DNA of 32,976 bases. It comes from Longicatena sp. (GTDB taxonomy: Bacteria; Bacillota_I; Bacilli_A; Erysipelotrichales; Erysipelotrichaceae). The notes under the pieces were generated by a model. That model did not search any database, was not told the DNA's origin, and was given only the letters and a program-made list of their open reading frames with translations. Below are positions 25,281 through 32,976 of this stretch, piece by piece; positions within the stretch are counted from its first letter, which is position 1, and every line of letters begins with the position of its first letter. The translations under genes and the position numbers were made by a program. The stretch lies in assembly GCA_029258245.1 (NCBI GenBank), contig JARHZK010000165.1, positions 1-32,976 of the forward strand, given 5' to 3'.

Positions 25281-25998
25281 GCATGTCTTCCTCTTTTTGA
25301 AACATTTTTAATCGATGATGTAAATATGCATAACTAGCAACAAATAAACCAAGTATTCCTACAATAAAAAATATCGCTATGTTCTTAACAAGCTTTGCAA
25401 AAAATGCATCTGGAAATAAGTTCACCATAAAATCTTTTGCTGGATCTAATAACCATAAATCATTACGGAACAAAATCTTATGAAACATTATCCAAAAAGC
25501 ATCAAAGTCAACATACACCCATGTCACCAATAAAGCAAAAAATATCACAAATATAAGTGTTGTCTTCATATAACTAATACTTAATTCTGTCCATGCTGAT
25601 TTTTTCAGGCGTACTGCTAATAAAATAACACTGATTCCAAACATTACAAATGCTATATTTCGGATTACCAATGCAAAATGATATAATCTTTTTACATCTT
25701 CCATATGTGCTTCTTCTTTTACATTAAACGCATCCTGAAGTTGCCCTTGAATTGTAATCTTCACTTTAATATCATGTCTATGATCTTCTAAATAATCTAA
25801 TAATACATCTGTTGCTAAATTCAAATCTTTCTGTGTAACACCCAATTCTTGAGCTGTATTTAATCTTTCATACTCTTGCATATAAAATTCTCTATGAAAA
25901 CAATTATAATCAATACTAGAAATCAAAAGTATGATAATAACTGACATAGATGCTATATACATTGCTACCGTATTTATTTTATTTATAATTTTATTCAT
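25267..25998 (-). CDS. TIGR01906/DUF1461-like integral membrane protein
   Basis: Multi-TM protein with HMEDVKRLYHFALVIRNIAF and VDFDAFWIMFHKILFRNDLWLLDPAKDFMVNLFPDAFF; overlaps maf. Start set at MNKIINK. Confidence 0.75.
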   Translation of the reverse strand: MNKIINKINTVAMYIASMSVIIILLISSIDYNCFHREFYMQEYERLNTAQELGVTQKDLNLATDVLLDYLEDHRHDIKVKITIQGQLQDAFNVKEEAHMEDVKRLYHFALVIRNIAFVMFGISVILLAVRLKKSAWTELSISYMKTTLIFVIFFALLVTWVYVDFDAFWIMFHKILFRNDLWLLDPAKDFMVNLFPDAFFAKLVKNIAIFFIVGILGLFVASYAYLHHRLKMFQKEEDMHEIK

Positions 25999-26062
25999 TA
26001 AGTTTCCTCTATTCTCAAAATTAACCATGATAATAATACCACAAATTAACTGAAATAGAAAT

Positions 26063-26085
26063 AAAAGACCTATTTTTCATAGGCC
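26063..26085 (-). terminator. Terminator of the thrC-thrB-ACT operon
   Basis: Minus strand GGCCTAT-GAAAA-ATAGGTC followed by TTTTATTT. Confidence 0.65.
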
Positions 26086-26088
26086 CTA

Positions 26089-26523
26089 TTATTCGACAGC
26101 TAATAATTGTAAGTTTGTTGCTCCTTTACATTCTTTTAAATTTTGCAACAATTCATCAAGTGATGTATTCATTTCACTCATATCAAAAGATAAAGTAACA
26201 CTTGCCCAATCATGGATTGGTATATTTTGATTAATTGTTAAAATATTGGCATTAGCTCTTGACATTATATTTAATACTTCTGATAAAATTCCTTTATCAT
26301 GATGTAACATTAAAGAAATAACCGCTTTTCTTGAACTCATTCCTTTATCTGGTAAAAAAACATAATCTTTATATTTATAATAAGTTCCTCGACTAATACC
26401 AACTTGTTTTACCGCATCACTCACTTGTTTTACTTTTCCATTTTGTAAAAGTGTTCTAGCTTCAATTACTTTATCTAATACATCTGGTAATATAGAACCA
26501 TCTACAATATAATATTTTTCCAT
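26089..26523 (-). CDS. ACT domain protein, UPF0735/PheB-like, with an N-terminal HTH-like segment
   Basis: KVKQVSDAVKQVGISRGTYYKYKDYVF (HTH-like), then ACT-type AVISLMLHHDKGILSEVLNIMSRANANILTINQNIP. Confidence 0.85.
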   Translation of the reverse strand: MEKYYIVDGSILPDVLDKVIEARTLLQNGKVKQVSDAVKQVGISRGTYYKYKDYVFLPDKGMSSRKAVISLMLHHDKGILSEVLNIMSRANANILTINQNIPIHDWASVTLSFDMSEMNTSLDELLQNLKECKGATNLQLLAVE

Positions 26524-27404
26524 TATTTCACCTCATATGTTGCACCATCATAAGTTGCATGTAATAAACGTATATTCCATTCTGGATATCGTTTTTTTAA
26601 TTCTTTTATAACCGCTTGTGCTGTTTCTTCATCTTGTGTTATAGAAACCATAGTAGAACCACTACCACTAATATATGTTGTAATCATATCATAATCAAGA
26701 CATAATTTCATTATTTCTTCATATTGTGGGATTAATTGTTTACGATACGGTTCTTGCATTTGATCTTTACATGACTTACGAATAATTAACCCATTTCCTA
26801 TTTCTATCGCTTTTGCTAAAGCAGTGCATCTTCCCATTTGATACACAGCTTCTTGATAAGTCATAGAGATAGGTAAAACATCTCTTGCTTTCTTCGTATT
26901 TACTTCATAATTGGGAATTATTGTCACAAATAATAAATCTTTTTTTACTCCAAATCGTATCATATTAGGAGTATTATCTTCCATAAAACTTACACATAAT
27001 CCTCCAAATAATGCTGGAGCTATATTATCTGGATGTCCTTCCATTTCTGTTGCTAATTTAAATATTTCATATTTATTCAAAGATTTTTGAAACATTGCGC
27101 TTGCTCCCATCAATCCTGCGATAATACATATCGCACTGCTTCCTAACCCTCTAGCATATGGAATATTGGAATCTACAATAATTCTTAGACCTGATACTCT
27201 TTCATCAATTGCATTTAATCCTTTTAAAAATGCTTGATAAATTAAATTACTATCATTGCAATATGCTTCTTGACATCCAATAATTTCTAATCCTTCTTCC
27301 ATTTCTTCAAATGAAATAGTAGCAAATGTATCGAATGCTAATCCTAAACAATCATATCCTACACCTAAGTTTGCACTTGTCGCTGGTACTTTCACTTTAA
27401 CCAT
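26523..27404 (-). CDS. thrB: Homoserine kinase
   Basis: GHMP kinase motifs VPATSANLGVGYDCLGLAF and IPYARGLGSSAICIIAGL. Confidence 0.95.
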   Translation of the reverse strand: MVKVKVPATSANLGVGYDCLGLAFDTFATISFEEMEEGLEIIGCQEAYCNDSNLIYQAFLKGLNAIDERVSGLRIIVDSNIPYARGLGSSAICIIAGLMGASAMFQKSLNKYEIFKLATEMEGHPDNIAPALFGGLCVSFMEDNTPNMIRFGVKKDLLFVTIIPNYEVNTKKARDVLPISMTYQEAVYQMGRCTALAKAIEIGNGLIIRKSCKDQMQEPYRKQLIPQYEEIMKLCLDYDMITTYISGSGSTMVSITQDEETAQAVIKELKKRYPEWNIRLLHATYDGATYEVK

Positions 27405-28887
27405 GGAATATCTCCTTTGTCGTATTCTCTACATATTTTATCATATTGTTTTTATCTATTACATCTTTATGCACTATTTTTTCTTTATTTAACAAAACTA
27501 ACGATTGTGGTATTACTGTATTTGTTTTTATTGATAATTGCTTCATACAAGTAAATTCATCTGTATATTTTTCATTAAAAATAGCTTCCATAACTGTTGA
27601 TGCAAATTTATATGGGCTTGCTGTTGACAATAATACACATGGTGTACTATCTTCTTTTTGATATTCTTCCATAACTTTATATCCTGTTGCAGTATGTGGA
27701 TCTAATATATACCCCTTTTCTTCATATACGTTTCTAATAATTGCTTTACAATCTTTATCCGTACAATATCCTCCATAAAAATCTTTTTGAATATCATATT
27801 TCAATTCATCCTTTATTTTATAAGAACCTTTTGTTTCTAAATCATTCATTAATTTACAAATATAATCGGTATCTTTTCCACTCTTATAATATAATAAACG
27901 TTCTAAATTACTTGAAATTAATATATCCATACTTGGTGAAATTGTTTTATAAAAGATCCGATTACGATTGTATTCTCCATTTTTTAAGAAATCATATAAT
28001 ACATTATTTTCATTACTTGCTACAATCAATCGTTTTATTGGTAATCCCATACACTTTGCATAATAGCCTGCTAAGACATTTCCAAAATTTCCTGTTGGTA
28101 CACAAAAATTAATTTCATCTCCAAACGTAATTTGATGCTGTTGAACCATTTCTTTATAAGCGTATATATAATATACGACCTGTGGAATTAAACGTCCAAT
28201 ATTGATGGAATTCGCACTTGATAAAATAATTTTTTTCTTCATTAATTGCTCTTTTAATTTCTTGTTTTGAAAAATCTTTTTTACATTTGTTTGCGCATCA
28301 TCAAAATTTCCATGTATTGCACATACTTTGGTATTGAATCCATCTGTTGTCGTCATTTGTAGGCGTTGGATATTACTTACTCCATTATTCGGATAAAATA
28401 CTGTAATTGCAATATTTTCTACATTCTTAAAACCTTCTAATGCTGCCTTTCCTGTATCTCCACTAGTTGCAGTTAAAATCATGACTTTTTGTTGATAGCT
28501 ATTATCTATTGCCTTTGACATCAATTGCGGTAACATTTGTAAACCAACATCTTTAAATGCACAGGTAGGACCATGAAACAATTCTAAAATGGGTATATCT
28601 TTTACGATATGTAATGGTGTAATGTTCTTTGATTCAAATTTAGTTTCATATGCATTTTTTACACATTGTTCAATTTCATCTTCACAATAATCTGGTAATA
28701 ATAATGATAAAACTATTTCTGCCATCTGTTCATATGTCATATTCATCATGTCATTTAAAGGTAACTCTAATTCATCTAAATGATCATATACATAAAGTCC
28801 TCCATCATCCGCAATTCCTTTTAAAATTGCTTCTTTACAAGAACATTTTATATTTTTATTACGCGTACTAATATATTTTACTTCCAT
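27397..28887 (-). CDS. thrC: Threonine synthase
   Basis: ELFHGPTCAFKDVGLQMLPQLM and ILTATSGDTGKAALEGF; 496 aa. Confidence 0.95.
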   Translation of the reverse strand: MEVKYISTRNKNIKCSCKEAILKGIADDGGLYVYDHLDELELPLNDMMNMTYEQMAEIVLSLLLPDYCEDEIEQCVKNAYETKFESKNITPLHIVKDIPILELFHGPTCAFKDVGLQMLPQLMSKAIDNSYQQKVMILTATSGDTGKAALEGFKNVENIAITVFYPNNGVSNIQRLQMTTTDGFNTKVCAIHGNFDDAQTNVKKIFQNKKLKEQLMKKKIILSSANSINIGRLIPQVVYYIYAYKEMVQQHQITFGDEINFCVPTGNFGNVLAGYYAKCMGLPIKRLIVASNENNVLYDFLKNGEYNRNRIFYKTISPSMDILISSNLERLLYYKSGKDTDYICKLMNDLETKGSYKIKDELKYDIQKDFYGGYCTDKDCKAIIRNVYEEKGYILDPHTATGYKVMEEYQKEDSTPCVLLSTASPYKFASTVMEAIFNEKYTDEFTCMKQLSIKTNTVIPQSLVLLNKEKIVHKDVIDKNNMIKYVENTTKEIFHG

Positions 28888-28909
28888 ATCTTCATCTCCT
28901 TTTCTTTAC

Positions 28910-28957
28910 TTGCATTTCCATATTTATTATGATACGATGTTTACAATACAAAAACAA
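28910..28957. promoter_or_regulatory. Overlapping divergent promoters for thrC (-) and hom (+)
   Basis: Plus: TTGCAT (28910-28915), 17 nt, TACGAT (28933-28938). Minus: TTGTTT (28957-28952), 17 nt, TATCAT (28934-28929). Confidence 0.4.
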
Positions 28958-28997
28958 GTGTTTTTAATAAAAAAACAAATTTTAAAGGAGAAGACTT

Positions 28998-30173
28998 ATG
29001 AATATTGCAATATTAGGTTTTGGAACCATAGGTAGTGGTGTATATGAAATCATTCAACACGCCGCAACAGATGAAGTTAAAAATTTACACGTAACACATA
29101 TTTTAATTCGCAAAGGAAAAGATAAAACATTACCGATTATGTGTGATGACATACAAACTATTTTCGACGATCCTCAAGTAGATCTTATAGTGGAAACGAT
29201 CGGTGGAATAGAACCTGCGCATACCCATATCATGAATGCGATACAGGCAAAAAAACATGTTGTAACTGCTAATAAAGCAGTCGTTGCAAAGTATTTAAAA
29301 GATTTCAATGCTGCAGCTGTAAACAATGATGTTCATTTCTATTATGAAGCAAGTACAGGTGGTGGTATCCCTTGGATTCAAGGTCTTGAAAAAGCTTTAC
29401 GCATAGATGCAGTAGACTGTATTCATGGCATTTTCAATGGGACTAGTAATTATATATTGGATCATATGTATCGATATCAAGCTACTTTTGATGATGTATT
29501 AAAAGATGCACAACACTTAGGATATGCTGAAGCAGATCCTAGCGCAGATATCGATGGCTTTGACATTAGTAATAAAATAAGAATATCTGCTTCCATTGCT
29601 TATAATCATCCAATTACGGATCAATTTCCGATATTCGGTATTCGAAACATTCTCAAAGAAGATGTTCAATTTTTTTCATCCAAAGGATTTGTTGTAAAAT
29701 TGATTGCGAAAACAAAACGAAAAGGAAACACTTATGACTGTATTGTTGAACCGATGTTATTCGGTAAAAATCAAATTGAGGCAAATATACAAGAAAATTA
29801 TAATTTAATATCTTTACATGGAGATACGATTGGGGAATTAAAATTTTATGGACAAGGTGCTGGAAAACTTGCAACAGCAAATGCCGTTATTCAAGATATA
29901 ATCGATATTTCAGAAAACAAATCCCATCGTCAATGTTCATTCAATAATACGATGCAATATGATTCTACACTATGCAATCATGATTATATTCTTCGTTGTA
30001 ATCCATCCCTACAATCATTATTCAAAGAATTGGAATATGAACCGATTGCTCATTCTTATTTCCATATCAAACATGTAGAAGCAACAAAGATGCATGCAAT
30101 CCTGAAAGAAATATTAGAATGTGATCCAACAGCCTTCATGGCAAGTATATATGAGGAGGAACAATCATGTTGA
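28998..30173 (+). CDS. hom: Homoserine dehydrogenase
   Basis: Rossmann motif NIAILGFGTIGSGVYEII; GIFNGTSNYILDHM; YAEADPSADIDGFD. Confidence 0.95.
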   Translation: MNIAILGFGTIGSGVYEIIQHAATDEVKNLHVTHILIRKGKDKTLPIMCDDIQTIFDDPQVDLIVETIGGIEPAHTHIMNAIQAKKHVVTANKAVVAKYLKDFNAAAVNNDVHFYYEASTGGGIPWIQGLEKALRIDAVDCIHGIFNGTSNYILDHMYRYQATFDDVLKDAQHLGYAEADPSADIDGFDISNKIRISASIAYNHPITDQFPIFGIRNILKEDVQFFSSKGFVVKLIAKTKRKGNTYDCIVEPMLFGKNQIEANIQENYNLISLHGDTIGELKFYGQGAGKLATANAVIQDIIDISENKSHRQCSFNNTMQYDSTLCNHDYILRCNPSLQSLFKELEYEPIAHSYFHIKHVEATKMHAILKEILECDPTAFMASIYEEEQSC

Positions 30174-31483
30174 AAATCACTAAATTTGGTGGTTCATCCG
30201 TAGCCAATGCAAAACAATTTCAAAAAGTAAAACATATCATTCAAAGCGATTCTTCGAGACGTTTCGTTATTGTAAGTGCTAGTGGTAGAGAATCGAAAGA
30301 TGATAATAAAATAACGGATCTATTATATTTAATCGAAGCACACTTAAAATATAGCGTAGATTACTTGTCTTTATTTGACTTAATAAAAGAACGCTTTATT
30401 TCCATTAAAACTGACTTACAACTTCAATATCCTATTGAAAATGATTTGAATCAACTCCAATCAGAATTGCATAAATCTATTTCTTTAGATTATTTAGTAA
30501 GCAGAGGAGAATATCTAACAGCTAAATTAATGGCAGAATATTTAGGATTTCCATTCGTGGATGCAAAGGATATCATCTCATTTCGATATGATGGAAAGAT
30601 CAATTACGATTTAACAAAACATCGTTTAGATCATTTCTTAAAAAATCATGATTGTTTCGTTATGCCTGGTTTTTATGGTTCTTTGCCAGATGGAACGATT
30701 AAAACGATGTCTCGAGGAGGAAGCGATATCACAGGTTCTATTTTGTCACGACTTCTCGATGCCGATGTTTATGAAAATTGGACCGATGTTTCGGGTATAT
30801 TGATGGCCGATCCAAGAATTGTTAAGAATCCAAAACGAATTCATACAATTACATATAGTGAATTAAGAGAATTATCTTATATGGGAGCAAGCGTATTACA
30901 TGAAGAAGCAATATTCCCAGTGAAAGAAAAAAATATTCCCATCCATATTTTAAACACAAACCATCCAGAAGAAGGAGGAACGATTATCGTAGATGAAATA
31001 AAAAATGATGATTCTAATCAAATAATTACTGGAATTGCTGGTAAAAAAGATTTCACTGTTGTTGCCATATACAAAAATCATATGTCGGATGAAGTAGGTA
31101 TTATTCGTAGAGCCCTAGAAGTTTTTGAAAATTACCATATATCCATTGAACATATTCCTAGTGGAATTGATTCTTTTAGTATTGTAGTAAATTCAAATGA
31201 TGTAAATGATATTATTTATGACATCGTAAGTGATATAAAAAAAGAATGTAATCCTGATAAAGTAAAGGTCATTGATCATATTTCATTAATTTCAACAGTA
31301 GGTCGCCAAATGATATATCGTCCAGGTATTTCTGGTAAATTATTTGCAGTATTAGGAAAAAACGAAATTAATATACGTATGATTGCACAAGGTAGCGATG
31401 AAATTAATATTATTGTTGGCGTCGAAAATAAAGACTTTGAAAAAACAATCTCTGCCATATATAGCTCTTTTATCATACAATAA
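30167..31483 (+). CDS. Aspartate kinase
   Basis: KITKFGGSSVANAKQF; MSRGGSDITGSILSRLLDADVYENWTDVSGILMADPRIV; C-terminal ACT regions. Confidence 0.95.
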   Translation: MLKITKFGGSSVANAKQFQKVKHIIQSDSSRRFVIVSASGRESKDDNKITDLLYLIEAHLKYSVDYLSLFDLIKERFISIKTDLQLQYPIENDLNQLQSELHKSISLDYLVSRGEYLTAKLMAEYLGFPFVDAKDIISFRYDGKINYDLTKHRLDHFLKNHDCFVMPGFYGSLPDGTIKTMSRGGSDITGSILSRLLDADVYENWTDVSGILMADPRIVKNPKRIHTITYSELRELSYMGASVLHEEAIFPVKEKNIPIHILNTNHPEEGGTIIVDEIKNDDSNQIITGIAGKKDFTVVAIYKNHMSDEVGIIRRALEVFENYHISIEHIPSGIDSFSIVVNSNDVNDIIYDIVSDIKKECNPDKVKVIDHISLISTVGRQMIYRPGISGKLFAVLGKNEINIRMIAQGSDEINIIVGVENKDFEKTISAIYSSFIIQ

Positions 31484-31503
31484 TAAGGAAAGGATGAGGA
31501 ATT

Positions 31504-32514
31504 ATGAAAACATATAATGTTGCTATTTTAGGTGCTACCGGTGCTGTTGGACAAGAAATGATAAAAATTTTAATGGAAAGAAATTTTCCTATTCATGAAT
31601 TACATTTGTTGGCAAGTGCAAGAAGTGCAGGAAAAAAAATAAAGATACAAAATAAGGAATATATGATTGAAGAAACAACGAATTCTAGTTTTCAAAATAT
31701 CGATATTGTATTAGGTGCTACTGAAAACGATGTTGCCATGCGTTTTCTTCCAATAGCTGTAGAAGCTGGTGCAGTCGTAATAGATAACAGTTCTGCTTAT
31801 CGATTAGATCCTAATGTACCTTTAATTATTCCTGAAGTGAATCCAGAAGCTGTTAAAAATCATAAAGGAATTATTGCAAATCCGAATTGTGCTACTATTA
31901 TAGGACTCGTTGCCCTTGCTCCCCTTCATCAATATGCAAAGGCAAAACGTATGATTGTTTCTACCTATCAAGCTGTTTCAGGAGCAGGAATCAATGGAAT
32001 CAAAGAATTGGATCAACAAATCGATGCAATAAAAAATCATAACGATGTGGAAATCAAAACATTCCAACATCAAATTGCATATAATCTAATTCCACAAATT
32101 GGTGATTTCAATGAAGACGGATATTCAAGTGAAGAAATGAAAATGCAAAAGGAAGGAAGAAAAATCATGGATCTTCCTGATTTATGTGTCAATTGCACTT
32201 GTGTACGTGTCCCAATCTATCGTTCCCATTCAGAATCAATATTTGTTGAATTTGAAAATAAAATAACTATCGAAAAAGCAAAAGAACTATTACAAAATGC
32301 AAAAGGTATAAAATTAGTCGATAATCCAAAACATAATCAATATCCGATGCCATTGGATACAACAGATCAAGATCTTGTGTATGTAGGACGTATTCGCAAA
32401 GATATGAGCAAGCATCCAAACGCATTAAGTTTTTGGTGTTGTGGAGATCAGTTAAGAAAAGGAGCTGCTACAAATGCAGTTCAAATTGCTGAATTAGTTA
32501 TTCAAACATTATAA
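31504..32514 (+). CDS. asd: Aspartate-semialdehyde dehydrogenase
   Basis: VAILGATGAVGQEMIKIL and GIIANPNCATIIGLVALAPLH. Confidence 0.95.
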   Translation: MKTYNVAILGATGAVGQEMIKILMERNFPIHELHLLASARSAGKKIKIQNKEYMIEETTNSSFQNIDIVLGATENDVAMRFLPIAVEAGAVVIDNSSAYRLDPNVPLIIPEVNPEAVKNHKGIIANPNCATIIGLVALAPLHQYAKAKRMIVSTYQAVSGAGINGIKELDQQIDAIKNHNDVEIKTFQHQIAYNLIPQIGDFNEDGYSSEEMKMQKEGRKIMDLPDLCVNCTCVRVPIYRSHSESIFVEFENKITIEKAKELLQNAKGIKLVDNPKHNQYPMPLDTTDQDLVYVGRIRKDMSKHPNALSFWCCGDQLRKGAATNAVQIAELVIQTL

Positions 32515-32517
32515 AAG

Positions 32518-32556
32518 AAAAACATCTATATCATTTCAAACGATATAGATGTTTTT
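32518..32556. terminator. Bidirectional terminator downstream of asd
   Basis: aaaaacatctatatc-atttcaaac-gatatagatgttttt, perfect 15-bp arms. Confidence 0.9.
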
Positions 32557-32557
32557 C

Positions 32558-32815
32558 TTATTCTGTTTTTGATATTCCTTCATGTAGCTTATGAATAATA
32601 TCTCCAATTCCATAACATCCTAAAGAATATGCAAAAAATGGTGAACAATTACTTAAATAAGCATTTAATATTTCTTTCGTACTAACTTTTGTTGCATCAG
32701 TTACCATCTTGATTGATTCATGCGTTAAATAAAAATAATATACTGCAATTAATAAGAATAAAACTGCTGCTACATAAAATATAATACTTGTTTTCGTAAT
32801 TTTCTTTTTCTTCAT
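32558..32815 (-). CDS. Small membrane protein of unknown function (85 aa)
   Basis: KKKKITKTSIIFYVAAVLFLLIAVYYFYL TM helix; SD aggag upstream of the ATG. Confidence 0.65.
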   Translation of the reverse strand: MKKKKITKTSIIFYVAAVLFLLIAVYYFYLTHESIKMVTDATKVSTKEILNAYLSNCSPFFAYSLGCYGIGDIIHKLHEGISKTE

Positions 32816-32931
32816 AGTTCTTCTCCTTTTTTATTCTTATAAACTTAAAATACTTGCTAATGTTACCATATTTTTATAAAAAAAGATAGCAAAACAACAT
32901 AAAGTATAGTAATATATACTGTGAAAAATAT

Positions 32932-32976
32932 GCAGTCGTGGTGGAATGGCAGACACGCTATCTTGAGGGGGTAGTG
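32932..32976 (+). tRNA. tRNA-Leu (anticodon GAG), 5' part only, truncated by the window end
   Basis: GCAGTCGTGGTGGAATGGCAGACACGCTATCTTGAGGGGGTAGTG: Leu-type D-arm; anticodon stem CTATC/GGTAG with loop TTGAGGG. Confidence 0.85.

Noticed and set aside
28888-28997. T-box or threonine leader between thrC and hom
   Set aside because: The intergenic region is only 110 bp, with no T-box sequence (TGGNACCGCG) and no Thr-codon-rich leader peptide.
1-32976. CRISPR arrays, transposons, prophage or toxin-antitoxin modules
   Set aside because: No regularly spaced direct repeats, transposase, integrase, phage or recognisable TA genes were seen.

Overview
Low-GC Firmicutes chromosomal segment, Erysipelotrichia-like by gene content (inference). 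No phage, transposase or CRISPR signal was seen. From left to right it contains: guaA (partial) and xpt; a MATE transporter fused to a cytidylate-kinase-like domain; a Nudix hydrolase and mgtE; a very large secreted, wall-anchored GH36-like glycosidase with F5/8C modules; an aldehyde dehydrogenase and a small membrane protein; a second MATE transporter; a compact minus-strand cassette (VTC domain, DUF4956, MBL-fold/lamin-tail-like lipoprotein, DUF4956, SigI, RsgI-like); a split transketolase; tex; a pentapeptide-repeat protein; maf and a TIGR01906-like gene; an ACT protein with thrB and thrC, divergent from hom, aspartokinase and asd; and a partial tRNA-Leu(GAG). Three observations stand out. 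(1) The mgtE leader holds an unannotated 31-codon ORF whose start codon lies in a long stem that closes directly before a U7 run, which looks like a leader-peptide attenuator. (2) The VTC/DUF4956/MBL/DUF4956/SigI/RsgI cassette has an RsgI that appears to lack the usual Asn-Pro motif. (3) The MATE-kinase fusion gene has a 20-bp hairpin plus U-run between its apparent promoter and its start codon. All calls come from reading the sequence and supplied translations; no database search or folding program was run.
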